This document shows positions 27,569 to 36,223 of a DNA stretch of 64,000 nucleotides, piece by piece. The stretch lies in NCBI GenBank assembly GCA_027063305.1, contig JAMORY010000032.1, positions 1 through 64,000 of the forward strand, read 5' to 3'. The notes beneath the pieces were generated by a model. It saw only the letters and a list, made by a program, of their open reading frames with translations, ran no database searches and had not been told where the DNA came from. Source of the stretch: Sulfurovum sp. (GTDB lineage: Bacteria > Campylobacterota > Campylobacteria > Campylobacterales > Sulfurovaceae). Position 1 is the first letter of the stretch. Each line of letters begins with the position of its first letter. The translations under genes and the position numbers were made by a program.

Positions 27569-27592
27569 GACATCAATTCTACCGTATTAACT

Positions 27593-28315
27593 TTAGCTTT
27601 TCACACTCACAACCTCACCCGTCTCCACACAATACGCACTAAGCATCCCATACCCGCTGCGGGCCATGTAACACCCCGTATCGACATTGACATAGTGCGG
27701 CTGTACCTCTGCACCGTAAGGTGTGACGGTATGTCCGAAGATATTGAATATCTTGGCATCTTCATCCGGTTCTCTACGGTTCCACAGCGCCATCTCCAAA
27801 AAGGTCTTGTACATTGCATCGCTGTGTCGCAACCCCCATACTGTAGCTATAGGTGCGTGCGATACCACAACCGGTTTGCCCGAAGCGTGTTCGACATCCA
27901 GTTCAATATAGAGCGGGAGTTGGCGTATCCATCGGATATCGTCTTTGAATACGGCTAGTTTCTCTTTGGCATCGGAGGCAAGCACCGGTTTTCCCTCTTC
28001 AAGTTTGATGAGTCCGTAAGACTTCAGTGTAGCAATACCCCCGTTACTGTACCATATATTATGCGTTCTGATAGGTTCGTTCTGTTCGACAAAAACGGCA
28101 AAAACACTGCCGAAGCTATCCATCAGTTCTTCATGGTTGCCTTTGACACACAAATACCCGCCTTCACGTACGAACTTCACCACCTCCGCACTCTGAGAAC
28201 CCCGGTCTATGAGGTCTCCGACAAAGACAAGTTTGGCATCTTTTGGCAGCTTATCGACCAGACGCATTAAAGTTTCATAGTGTCCGTGTACATCACCTAT
28301 GACATAATGTTTCAT
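27593..28315 (-). CDS. PPP-type metallophosphatase (serine/threonine or diadenosine polyphosphatase-like)
   Basis: The 240 residues carry the calcineurin-like signature in order: GDVHGH at 7-12, GDLIDRG, GNHEEL, then SHAP and the C-terminal GHT and NVDTGC. These residues bind two metal ions. Bacterial relatives dephosphorylate proteins or cleave dinucleoside tetraphosphates; sequence does not separate the options. It is a single gene or the tail of the YheT-like transcript 57 bases upstream. Confidence 0.88.
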   Translation of the reverse strand: MKHYVIGDVHGHYETLMRLVDKLPKDAKLVFVGDLIDRGSQSAEVVKFVREGGYLCVKGNHEELMDSFGSVFAVFVEQNEPIRTHNIWYSNGGIATLKSYGLIKLEEGKPVLASDAKEKLAVFKDDIRWIRQLPLYIELDVEHASGKPVVVSHAPIATVWGLRHSDAMYKTFLEMALWNRREPDEDAKIFNIFGHTVTPYGAEVQPHYVNVDTGCYMARSGYGMLSAYCVETGEVVSVKS

Positions 28316-28372
28316 AACGATCCTACCTTTGTCTCACATACTTTATCATACACATATGTATACTTTTCCATT

Positions 28373-29350
28373 TCATTTTTCTTCAAAAAACACTACGATC
28401 CTCTCTTCGAGCCAATACTCCAGCTTAAACAAACTCCCCGAAACAAACCCCACATGTCCACCGTGTTCACTCACTTCAAGCGTAACAGCATCTGAAAGTT
28501 CTTCTCTGTTTGGAAGCACCTCCGGTGTCATGAACGGATCATCTTTGGCATGAAGTATCAGCGTAGGGGTGACAATATCTTTGAGATACTGCCTCGAAGA
28601 TGAAGCTTCATAGTAGGCTTGCGCTGAGCTAAAACCATGCATTTTAGCTGTGTAGAGATCATCGAACTCCCGAATGGTCTTGATGGTACGTACCCTTGCC
28701 TCATCGATACCCAGATAGTGTTGCATATCGAACAGTTGATACTTCTTGAGCAAACTCTCTTTCAAAGGACGTAACAGATAGCCCTGATAGAGCTTGGCAA
28801 ATCCCTTTTCAAGTGTGTCTGCCGAGATATCCAGCCGCATGGGTACTGAAACCGCCACAGCCGAACGAAGCGGTACATCACCACCCCACTCTCCAAGCAG
28901 TTTCAACAGCATATTCCCACCGATGGAAAAGCCTATGGCATATAATGGCACATCAGGGTAAGTACGATGCAGATGCGCTATCCACGCTTTGGCATCTGCC
29001 GTATCACCGCTGTGGTAAGCTCTGGGCTTTTTGTTCGGACGGCTTGCGCATCCTCTAAAGTGCATCAATACAGAGGCATACCCCGCCTCATCTAACGCCT
29101 TCATCGCACCGATGATATAGGGAGATTCCACAGAGCCTTCCAAACCGTGAAAAAGCACAACTAACGGCTTCTCTTTTGAAGGAGTATCTCCATACCAGAC
29201 ACACTCCACCTCATCACCATCCTCAAGCGAAAATACCTCCGTTCTTGCTCCCTTAAGTCTATCCTTTCTGGCAAAAGTGGCAAAGAGGGTTTGGAGGTGT
29301 GGGTTTTGCAGGAGTGGTGCTGGTTTGAAAGTCATATTTCTCTTCATCAC
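28373..29350 (-). CDS. yheT: YheT-family alpha/beta hydrolase
   Basis: A 325-residue serine hydrolase with LFHGLEGS (oxyanion region), the conserved FRGCASRPN and AYHSGDTADAKAW, nucleophile elbow GFSIGG, and catalytic HAKDDPFMTPEVLP and EHGGHVGF near the end. The substrate is unknown, probably an ester. An alternative ATG at 29335 (MTFKPAPLL) fits the family start better. It lies just outside the left end of the integrated element. Confidence 0.88.
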   Translation of the reverse strand: MMKRNMTFKPAPLLQNPHLQTLFATFARKDRLKGARTEVFSLEDGDEVECVWYGDTPSKEKPLVVLFHGLEGSVESPYIIGAMKALDEAGYASVLMHFRGCASRPNKKPRAYHSGDTADAKAWIAHLHRTYPDVPLYAIGFSIGGNMLLKLLGEWGGDVPLRSAVAVSVPMRLDISADTLEKGFAKLYQGYLLRPLKESLLKKYQLFDMQHYLGIDEARVRTIKTIREFDDLYTAKMHGFSSAQAYYEASSSRQYLKDIVTPTLILHAKDDPFMTPEVLPNREELSDAVTLEVSEHGGHVGFVSGSLFKLEYWLEERIVVFFEEK

Positions 29351-29505
29351 TTATACTTTTAAATAGGGTGTTCGTAAAAGGTCTCTTAGTTTATCTCTTA
29401 CAAATTCTACACATTTATGACTGTTCGATAGCTTTGGTTAAAGAGGTGATCAAAATATTATTATGAGTGTTTTTAATTGAGTAAAATAAGCATGAATAAA
29501 AATGG

Positions 29506-29533
29506 ATGGCGGACAGTGAGGGATTCGAACCCT
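29506..29533. repeat. Left attachment site (attL) of the element
   Basis: These 28 bases, starting ATGGCGGACAGTGAGGG, are identical to the 3' part of tRNA-Ser at the right end, including the encoded CCA. The identity stops at ACCCT on the right and before ATGG on the left. Confidence 0.95.
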
Positions 29534-30012
29534 ACTGTAAAATCACTATAGCCCTTATTTACGGGATTTAAATAAAAATAAGTTAGCTGTTGGCACACTA
29601 AAAACTAACTTTTTTGGCAGACTCTGCCAAACTATTCATCTACTTTCTATATTTACCTATCCATTTTATTCATTAATAGTTACAAAGATGGGGATTCGAA
29701 CCCCTCGGATGGCTAGCAAGGGAACAGCTCTAACCTCCGTAATATAGGGCTTTGTTAGGGTTAATTGTATCTAAAAAAATATAAATGTCAGTAGATAATG
29801 GGCGTTACTTACTGACAATTTGGCTGACATCTATTGGCCATAATAAATACCCCTATTTAGATTTAATTAAGGTCTATCATGTTAATGTTCTGTTGAATTT
29901 AGTACCTATCGGTACCTGAATGAATCGAGTGTTTCGGTTACTGAACCAGTGTAACAAATCAGTAATCAGTCTTACTTTTTTCTCCTATCTCTTCAATCTT
30001 TTAAATATAGGC
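29534..30012. other. Left-end region with palindromes, an arm-type site and a tRNA-like fragment
   Basis: There is no gene in this 480-base stretch. It holds GTTAGCTGTTGGC at 29582-29594, whose exact inverse lies before the integrase gene. AAGTTAG/CTAACTT followed by T-rich sequence (about 29580-29613) is a likely terminator. Two perfect palindromes follow: TTTGGCAG-ACT-CTGCCAAA at 29613-29631 and TGTCAGTA/TACTGACA at 29786-29817. Between them, on the minus strand, is a tRNA-like piece (about 29679-29758). Such dense repeats fit integrase and excisionase binding. Confidence 0.6.
29679..29758 (-). pseudogene. tRNA-like fragment
   Basis: On the minus strand ACAAAG pairs with CTTTGT as an acceptor stem at a tRNA-sized distance, and GGGG-TTCGAAT-CCCC forms a T arm. 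GGTTAGAGC resembles the 3' half of a D arm. The anticodon arm does not fold well and the D stem is not complete, so this is probably a decayed tRNA gene carried by or captured at the element's left end. Confidence 0.45.
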
Positions 30013-30018
30013 TATAAT
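30013..30018 (+). promoter_or_regulatory. Minus-10 box of the 50-residue basic protein gene
   Basis: A perfect TATAAT lies 26 bases before the ATG at 30045. No strong -35 box is obvious. It would drive the coupled gene pair downstream. Confidence 0.5.
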
Positions 30019-30044
30019 TATACAAATCTGGATAGGGGTATTTT

Positions 30045-30197
30045 ATGAAAAAACATAGTTTTGCCAGGGCAAAAAGCTATAGATGCAAAACAAGGTCTAT
30101 GCAACGCTACATAAAATATCTTAAACGATTGAGATCTAAACGTGCAAGAAAAAATATAGATCAATGGCGTAAAACTAATGCTTGGGATGTTGCATGA
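30045..30197 (+). CDS. Small, strongly basic protein of 50 residues
   Basis: The frame from ATG at 30045 reads MKKHSFARAKSYRCKTRSMQ and ends KRARKNIDQWRKTNAWDVA. About a third of the residues are Lys or Arg, so it is likely to bind nucleic acid. It has its own TATAAT box, and its TGA overlaps the ATG of the next gene as ATGA, so the two are translated together. I do not recognise the family. It could be a regulator, an antitoxin or a small accessory protein of the next gene. Confidence 0.65.
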   Translation: MKKHSFARAKSYRCKTRSMQRYIKYLKRLRSKRARKNIDQWRKTNAWDVA

Positions 30198-30724
30198 AAC
30201 AATTATTTGAATTTGAAGAAAATAAAACATTTTTCGGTCTTGATGTCTATACACCTGGTGTAAAGCTTAGAGATATTGAGAAGTTACCTTTTGCTCAATT
30301 TTTTAAAGACTCTCATGTAGGCTCAACTATGGCTTTTATTAATGGTGAAAATTATATTTATCTGCATGATTGGGAAAGGTTTTGTAAAAGCTTTATTCAG
30401 CATGGCAAACATCGATATCAAGGACAAGTACCAGAAAGAAAAATGCCAATTAACATATATTCAATAACTAAATATGGTGAGCTTAGATTTAAGAGAACTA
30501 TTGATGCTCAAGACTATACATATTCTAACAGCTCGGGAAGTATGGATATTGAGATTAGGCACACAAAAAATGGAAAGATATTGCAGCTATATACAAAAGA
30601 ATTTTACCAAATGGGCATTGATGAATATTCCAACAATGAAGAAATCATGAAAAGAGTTTATTCATCAAATTATATCAACATTGATGACTGGTGGAAACTG
30701 TACAATAATTTAGATAGACGATAA
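30194..30724 (+). CDS. Unknown 176-residue cargo protein
   Basis: Starting at the ATG that overlaps the previous stop codon, the protein begins MKQLFEFEENKTFFGLDVY. It is rich in aromatic and charged residues and has no signal peptide or membrane segment. It ends NINIDDWWKLYNNLDRR. No known motif is evident. Its coupling to the 50-residue basic protein at the element's left edge is typical of accessory cargo, but I cannot name a function. Confidence 0.65.
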   Translation: MKQLFEFEENKTFFGLDVYTPGVKLRDIEKLPFAQFFKDSHVGSTMAFINGENYIYLHDWERFCKSFIQHGKHRYQGQVPERKMPINIYSITKYGELRFKRTIDAQDYTYSNSSGSMDIEIRHTKNGKILQLYTKEFYQMGIDEYSNNEEIMKRVYSSNYINIDDWWKLYNNLDRR

Positions 30725-30760
30725 AAGATTCTTAAAAATATGTCAAATTGCCATATTTTC

Positions 30761-30789
30761 TTAACACTTAGGAAATGTTAGGATATAAT
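30761..30789 (+). promoter_or_regulatory. Promoter of the restriction-modification operon
   Basis: TTAACA at 30761-30766 and TATAAT at 30784-30789 have a 17-base spacing. The methyltransferase ATG follows 27 bases later after an AGAGGAAG ribosome site. Confidence 0.7.
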
Positions 30790-30816
30790 TAACAATCACA
30801 AAGAGGAAGCCCAGTT

Positions 30817-32244
30817 ATGACAATCCACCTTACAGATCAATCACATACTAATTTACTAAAGACAATTGAGTATAAAGCATCTGTTTATGCAAAAACAACT
30901 TCTTCAAATCAAAAAAAAGAGCTAGGACAGTTTTTTACCGATTACCGCATAGCTGCTTATATGGCTAATCTTTTCTCATTCAAGCTACCAAAAACCAAGA
31001 CCATAGAGATCCTTGATTGTGGAGCAGGTCATGGGATCCTATCAATCTCTCTACTAAACATACTCATTCAAAAGGGTTATACTAAATTTGATCTTACTCT
31101 CTACGAGATTGATCCTGGTGTTTTACAAGATCTTCATCAAAATCTATTATCCTACAAAAAAGAGCATCCCAATATTACATTGAATTACAGAGTAATAGAG
31201 AAAAACTTTATATTGGATCCAGTCGAAAGAAAGTTTGATCTTATCATCTCTAATCCCCCTTACTTCAAATTAAAAAAAGAGTCACTAGAAGCAAAAGCAA
31301 TGGCACATCTTATACATGGGCAACCAAATATCTATATGTTCTTTATGGCTAAAAGTGCTGATCTGCTTAAAGAGACTGGGGAAATGGTATTTATTACTCC
31401 TCGGAGCTTTACCTCTGGAGCTTATTTCAAACGATTTAGAGAGTATCTCCTTGATGCAGTATCATTAGATCATATACACATTTTCAACACCAGAAGAGAA
31501 CACTTTAAAAATGAAAGTATTCTCCAGGAAACGATCATCACAAAGTTTTCAAAACAAAATACTCAAAATATTACTATTACCTCTAGTGAAGATAGTACCT
31601 TTAGCTATATAGAAGAACTCTCCACTACCAAAGATCTTATTGTGGAAAAATACCGTAATATTATTTGTATCCCATCATCTACAGATGATTTAGAAATATT
31701 AGATCTGTTTCATGCTGCACCTCATACATTACAAGATCTTGGATACAAAATCTCTACAGGGAAAGTAGTCACCTTTAGAAATAAAGAACTACTTTCTACT
31801 GCCCCTAAAAGTCTTTTTGATGAAGCAAAAGAATTTTGCCCATTACTCTGGATGCACAATTTTAAAAATGATAATCTCCTCTTTCCTCTGGATCATAAAA
31901 AAGAGCAATATATAGAGTTTTCAGATAGATCCAAGGCATTACTTATCCCTACACAAAACTACCTGCTTATTAAGCGTTTTAGCTCCAAAGAACAGCATCG
32001 CAGAATAAACATAGGATACCTTTACAAAAAAGATTTACTAAGTACCTATGTTGGCTTGGAAAATCACTTAAATTATCTTTATAGAAAAGATAGAGAATTA
32101 ACAAAAAAAGAGATGAAAAAACTTGGATCCTTTTTGATCTCTGCAGAAGTAGATCAATATTTTAGAATACTAAACGGAAATACTCAGGTAAACGCAGCAG
32201 ATATACTTAACCTGCCTGTACCGCCAGAACTATACAAAGGATAG
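30817..32244 (+). CDS. Type II adenine-N6 DNA methyltransferase (PstI/BsuBI type)
   Basis: A 475-residue DNA methyltransferase that protects host sites. It has the approach motif LGQFFT, SAM-binding motif I DCGAGHG at 67-73, and catalytic motif NPPY at 146-149, the mark of N6-adenine enzymes of the gamma class. The C-terminal half would be the target-recognition domain. It is followed after two bases by a BsuBI/PstI-type endonuclease gene, so the likely target is CTGCAG. That specificity is inferred from the partner's family. A CTGCAG site occurs inside this gene itself at 32140-32145. Confidence 0.9.
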   Translation: MTIHLTDQSHTNLLKTIEYKASVYAKTTSSNQKKELGQFFTDYRIAAYMANLFSFKLPKTKTIEILDCGAGHGILSISLLNILIQKGYTKFDLTLYEIDPGVLQDLHQNLLSYKKEHPNITLNYRVIEKNFILDPVERKFDLIISNPPYFKLKKESLEAKAMAHLIHGQPNIYMFFMAKSADLLKETGEMVFITPRSFTSGAYFKRFREYLLDAVSLDHIHIFNTRREHFKNESILQETIITKFSKQNTQNITITSSEDSTFSYIEELSTTKDLIVEKYRNIICIPSSTDDLEILDLFHAAPHTLQDLGYKISTGKVVTFRNKELLSTAPKSLFDEAKEFCPLLWMHNFKNDNLLFPLDHKKEQYIEFSDRSKALLIPTQNYLLIKRFSSKEQHRRINIGYLYKKDLLSTYVGLENHLNYLYRKDRELTKKEMKKLGSFLISAEVDQYFRILNGNTQVNAADILNLPVPPELYKG

Positions 32245-32246
32245 AA

Positions 32247-33191
32247 GTGTCGAGACTTAATGAAGCCAAGCAACTCTTAGCTGATCTTGGAGTACCAGAT
32301 CAATACAATAGTGATTTAATGCGATATGCTTTTTTAGCCCTTTTAGATATAGGAGATAGTTCTTCCTGGGGTGAGGCAACAAATGAAAAGCTTATGAGAC
32401 TTCATGACATTTTTGGCTATATTCAAAACACTTTTGATAAAACTTATGCAGAGAACTCTAGAGAAACCCTCCGTAAAAGAGTAGTTAAGGTCTTTGAACA
32501 GGCTCATATTGCTTTACGAAATATTGATGATCCAAGCAGACCTACTAACAGTGGTAAAACAAACTATTCTATATCCGATGAAGCCTTAACGGTTATTCAA
32601 AGCTATGGTACTCCAGACTATGAGGTTCAACTAGAAGAGTTCAAAAATAATTTTGTAACTCTCTCTGAACAATACGCCAAAAAAAGAGATTTGCATAAGA
32701 TCCCTTTGGTGATTGATGGAAAAGAGTTTGTGCTTTCTTCTGGATCCCACAATCAACTACAAGTTGATATTATCAACGAGTTCGCTCCTCGATTTGCTCA
32801 TGGTGCAAAACTACTCTATATTGGTGATACAGCAGATAAATACATCTATGTAGATACAGAAACTTTGGAATCTATTGGTATCCCTATATCGGAAGATGAT
32901 AAGCTACAATTGCCAGATGTAGTGCTATATGATGCTGAAAAAAATTGGTTATATTTGGTGGAAGCCGTTACTACACATGGACCAATAGATCAAAAACGCA
33001 TCAATGACCTTGAAATTATGTTCCAAGACTGCCCTGCTTATAAAATCTATGTTACTGCATTTCCAGATAGAGCTACCTTTAGAAAATATGCTGTTGATAT
33101 AGCATGGGAAACCGAAGTATGGCTCTCTGTTGATCCAGATCATATGATCCATTTTAATGGAGATAAGTTTATGGGTCCGTACAAAAACTAA
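32247..33191 (+). CDS. BsuBI/PstI-family restriction endonuclease
   Basis: A 314-residue type II restriction enzyme starting at GTG 32247, two bases after the methyltransferase stop. The family's C-terminal catalytic half is clear: LSSGSHNQLQVDIINEFAPRF, LLYIGDTADKYIY, LPDVVLYDAEKNWLYLVEAV and TTHGPI. The D...E-x-V arrangement in LPDVVL...LVEAV carries the metal site. Enzymes of this family cut CTGCAG. The linear order methyltransferase then endonuclease and the shared transcript help protect the cell. It converges on the three-gene operon at 33251. Confidence 0.92.
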   Translation: MSRLNEAKQLLADLGVPDQYNSDLMRYAFLALLDIGDSSSWGEATNEKLMRLHDIFGYIQNTFDKTYAENSRETLRKRVVKVFEQAHIALRNIDDPSRPTNSGKTNYSISDEALTVIQSYGTPDYEVQLEEFKNNFVTLSEQYAKKRDLHKIPLVIDGKEFVLSSGSHNQLQVDIINEFAPRFAHGAKLLYIGDTADKYIYVDTETLESIGIPISEDDKLQLPDVVLYDAEKNWLYLVEAVTTHGPIDQKRINDLEIMFQDCPAYKIYVTAFPDRATFRKYAVDIAWETEVWLSVDPDHMIHFNGDKFMGPYKN

Positions 33192-33250
33192 TTAAAAGGT
33201 ATAGGGATAAAAGGGTAATCCTTTACTTTGCAAATCTTTTAAAATGTCTC

Positions 33251-33937
33251 TTATGATTGTATTGTTTTTTTTATAGACCCTTTTATAATTGGCAATAAAA
33301 GTTTTAAGTTATTCTTATTAGTTTTTAGGCTTCCATTATGTGAAAGTTCAAAAACTGATTTCACATTATCTAATTCAAAACTACACTTGATTTTATTAAT
33401 TGTATATTTCTTTTTATCTAAGAAAATATCTATATCTTCTGATACATCAGACTGACTATTTTTCGCTGTCAGTTTAACGTCTGTATTTTCTGAAATATGT
33501 ATATCTTTACATTCAATACCATGTATTGAAAAATTATTAAATCTAGGTCTTAATAATTGAATTAGTTTCGATAAATCTAAACTCAATGGTTTAATGGCAA
33601 TATTAAATTTTGACATCGATGCAAAGCTGTTTAAAATATTTTGAACACCTCTTGGAGGATTAATCAGCTCTATCCCTAGTTGATTATTTTCAAGATTAAA
33701 TAATGTTTTTTCATAAATAACTCTTTGGTATATGGTAGCCTCATTCGTCAGAGGGTTTTCAATAGTTTCTTCTATTTCTTTCTTTGATATATATGATCCC
33801 TCCAAAATATCATCTCTTCGTTTGTGTGCAGTAAATCCATAATATTTTTCTTCTGTATAGACATCTGAAATTATGGCATCAACAACAGTATTATATTTTG
33901 AATTCCAAGCAACATCAAACCATCTAATTCTATACAT
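33251..33937 (-). CDS. Unknown protein, third gene of the three-gene cargo operon
   Basis: A 228-residue protein beginning MYRIRWFDVAWNSKYNTVVDA, with no signal peptide or membrane helix. It has a mixed alpha/beta pattern and a lysine-rich end (KKTIQS). I recognise no domain. It lies only four bases after the previous gene, so all three are surely one transcript. A role alongside the nuclease-like first gene, for instance as a sensor or inhibitor, is a guess from context. Confidence 0.6.
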   Translation of the reverse strand: MYRIRWFDVAWNSKYNTVVDAIISDVYTEEKYYGFTAHKRRDDILEGSYISKKEIEETIENPLTNEATIYQRVIYEKTLFNLENNQLGIELINPPRGVQNILNSFASMSKFNIAIKPLSLDLSKLIQLLRPRFNNFSIHGIECKDIHISENTDVKLTAKNSQSDVSEDIDIFLDKKKYTINKIKCSFELDNVKSVFELSHNGSLKTNKNNLKLLLPIIKGSIKKTIQS

Positions 33938-33941
33938 AAAC

Positions 33942-34994
33942 CTACTCCTCTTGTGATTTTATGTCATTGAAAACCTTAAATGCCGATGTTTCTAGAACTT
34001 TAGTATATTTTTCAGATTCTTCAGGTGTTAGAGGTCTCCTAGTTGTTGTATATTTATCTTTTTCCACAAAGCGATATGCACCTTTAGCGGCAAAGATAAC
34101 TTCTTCGGATTTAGATCCTGAAGATAAGCCCGCTTCAAATTCAATATGATTCCCATTTTTTTTCAATTCTTCTGACTTCCAGATAATTGAAGTAATAAAA
34201 TAACCATCATCTTTAAGTTTTTGGTATTCAGGGGTAGATAACAATCCTTTACCTTTAAAAGATGCATTCGTAATCATATTCAAAACATCCTCTTCTGCTT
34301 CTGGGTTATCTTCGTGATTAACACTAACCTTAATTACATCGAACATTTTACATTCATCAATACTATCTATGAGAGTGGTAAAATATTCAATTTTTTGACT
34401 ATGATTCCAGCCCTGTAGATCTATTTTATCTTCATTTATTTTTTCAGAAGTTTTTTGTTCTATCCCACTTAAAATACTTTCCATGATTTGATCTACTTTA
34501 TCATTCGATGGCTTGCTAATTATGCTTTCCCCTTTATTTTTAGTAATTTCAATTGTACTTTTTTTTCTAATTTTTTGACGTAATCTAGTCTTAGAAAAAT
34601 CTAGCTCATCATACTCTACTTCAAGAACAGTTTTATTAGGATTATCTGGTTTTGTTGTTACTTGTATTGTCGTGTTTCCATCGTTAATATTTTTAGTAAT
34701 AGCTTTTAATTGACTATCATCAATTTCCGTGTTAATTTTTGTAACCTTTGATTTCTCTTTTTTATGTGCAGGTGTTATATGTTCAATCAAAACATTTAGA
34801 TCATAATAATCATAAACCAATGAAGACAAATACCTAATAATGTCTTCTCTCGAATCTTCCGAGGAGAGCAGAATACCTTTATCACGAGCCAATTCTAATA
34901 GTAATGATATCGTCATAGTTCTTTTTGATGACATCAAGGCATCATATATATCTTTTTCTGTGAAGTAAATTCTAGATTCAGTTTGTGCTTTCAT
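33942..34994 (-). CDS. Unknown protein, second gene of the three-gene cargo operon
   Basis: A 350-residue protein. The N-terminal 65 residues (FTEKDIYDALMSSKRTMTIS, then LLLELARDKGILLSSEDSRE and a helix) look like a small helical domain of SAP or winged-helix size. A long lysine- and threonine-rich linker follows (about 75-165). The C-terminal 150 residues form a separate alpha/beta domain including GKGLLSTPEYQKLKDDGYFI and FEAGLSSGSKSEEVIFAAKGAYRF. The ATG directly follows the TAA of the nuclease-like gene with no gap. No family is recognised. Confidence 0.6.
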   Translation of the reverse strand: MKAQTESRIYFTEKDIYDALMSSKRTMTISLLLELARDKGILLSSEDSREDIIRYLSSLVYDYYDLNVLIEHITPAHKKEKSKVTKINTEIDDSQLKAITKNINDGNTTIQVTTKPDNPNKTVLEVEYDELDFSKTRLRQKIRKKSTIEITKNKGESIISKPSNDKVDQIMESILSGIEQKTSEKINEDKIDLQGWNHSQKIEYFTTLIDSIDECKMFDVIKVSVNHEDNPEAEEDVLNMITNASFKGKGLLSTPEYQKLKDDGYFITSIIWKSEELKKNGNHIEFEAGLSSGSKSEEVIFAAKGAYRFVEKDKYTTTRRPLTPEESEKYTKVLETSAFKVFNDIKSQEE

Positions 34995-35981
34995 TTATTC
35001 CATCCCTATCTCAATTTCGCTAAAATCCTTAACGATATTTGTTATTGATTCACATTTAATATTATTAAGCTTTTCGACAACTCCATCATGTTCATCAAAC
35101 TGTGTTTTATACTCATCCACTGCACTACTAAAATTTGATATTGCATATTTATCTGCATTTGCAATTCTTACAATGATTTTAGATGCATGTGAAATGAGTT
35201 GATAATGAAATAAATAATCTATAAGATATTGGAATTCTTCCTGACTTTCACCTTTTTTACTATAAAAAACAATAATTCCAAAATCATTGCTATTTTCATC
35301 ACTAGGATTAGTTTTAAATTTAATGATTTGCCATGTTGCAAATAGCATTTCAATTGTGGCAGATGAGTTCCAGGGATTTCTTGTAGGTTTTCGATCTAGT
35401 GTAGGGTAATAGAATGTATAGTTTGACTTATTGGGCAATATATCATCTCCACGAAGCACCTTAATATCATTAACAATAGTGATTAAATACTGTATTCGTT
35501 TTGGGGAGAAAACAAATATCTTGTTACTCATAGAGAGAGGGATCTCCCGTTTCGTAGCCTCATATAATGTTTGCTCAAAATCTTTATCAAAACTGTTATC
35601 ATGATTATAAACAAACAAAGCACTTATAATATCTGTATTCATAGCCTTAGACTGGTAGTTTTTTTGCCACTCTTCACTAAGTTGTGTACATTCACTTGCC
35701 ATTGCCAATGACTCTAAGGCTGTACGTATGCTTGTAGGTTTGATACTGCCTTTTGCATAACTTTTTAAATCAAAATTAATATTTATGTATTTTTGTTCAT
35801 AAGGATCTTCATATCTAAAAACAATATCACTAGGATGTGTAGTTTTTTTATGTTTCTCCTGTTGTACACATGCCCAGTTAGTATCCATTGGTCCTACATT
35901 TTCCCAGAAAAATTCTGAAAATATTTCTTTTGAAACTTTTTCCGCCATGATCGCTATATTACTTGTTTCTGCCAAATTCAT
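34995..35981 (-). CDS. PD-(D/E)xK nuclease-like protein, first gene of the three-gene cargo operon
   Basis: A 328-residue protein. Near the N-terminus are Glu14 in a helix (AEKVSKEIFSEFF), Asp52 in HPSDIVFRYED and Asp71-Leu-Lys73 in ININFDLKSY. A helix Glu, a beta-turn Asp and a D-x-K strand is the layout of PD-(D/E)xK nucleases such as restriction enzymes. The following helix SIRTALESLAMASEC fits too. The remaining 230 residues are unrecognised. Adjacent restriction-modification genes and its place in mobile cargo suggest a defence role, which is inferred. Confidence 0.6.
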   Translation of the reverse strand: MNLAETSNIAIMAEKVSKEIFSEFFWENVGPMDTNWACVQQEKHKKTTHPSDIVFRYEDPYEQKYININFDLKSYAKGSIKPTSIRTALESLAMASECTQLSEEWQKNYQSKAMNTDIISALFVYNHDNSFDKDFEQTLYEATKREIPLSMSNKIFVFSPKRIQYLITIVNDIKVLRGDDILPNKSNYTFYYPTLDRKPTRNPWNSSATIEMLFATWQIIKFKTNPSDENSNDFGIIVFYSKKGESQEEFQYLIDYLFHYQLISHASKIIVRIANADKYAISNFSSAVDEYKTQFDEHDGVVEKLNNIKCESITNIVKDFSEIEIGME

Positions 35982-36223
35982 CCCCTTATAAATTTATAAC
36001 ATTATCGTTGAGTCACCCAAAGGTGCGAATAAGTTTCAGGACGTTTAGATCATTGTAAAATTTATTTTACGAGGCTATAAACCCATCCTGCCTTTCTATT
36101 CAACTTCTAATTTATTCGATTTGTTTCGATTATATCGAAAAATAGCTTTTCCAACTCATCTTTAATAAAAATAGAAAACTATTTTAAACTATGTTATACT
36201 AATGAAAACTTTTGGAGAGATGT
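35982..36223. promoter_or_regulatory. Divergent intergenic region with a palindromic operator and an IS5-like end remnant
   Basis: This spacer separates the three-gene operon from the traK-like gene. It holds a perfect palindrome, TTTCGAT-TAT-ATCGAAA at 36124-36140, a likely repressor site. A TATACT box at about 36195-36200 and a TTGGAGAG ribosome site precede the traK-like ATG at 36224. The segment AAAGGTGCGAATAAG near 36018-36033 resembles an IS5 terminal repeat, but no transposase is present. Confidence 0.5.

Noticed and set aside
29679-29758. A functional amber-suppressor tRNA
   Set aside because: CTA can be placed near the anticodon position, but no proper anticodon stem or D arm forms.
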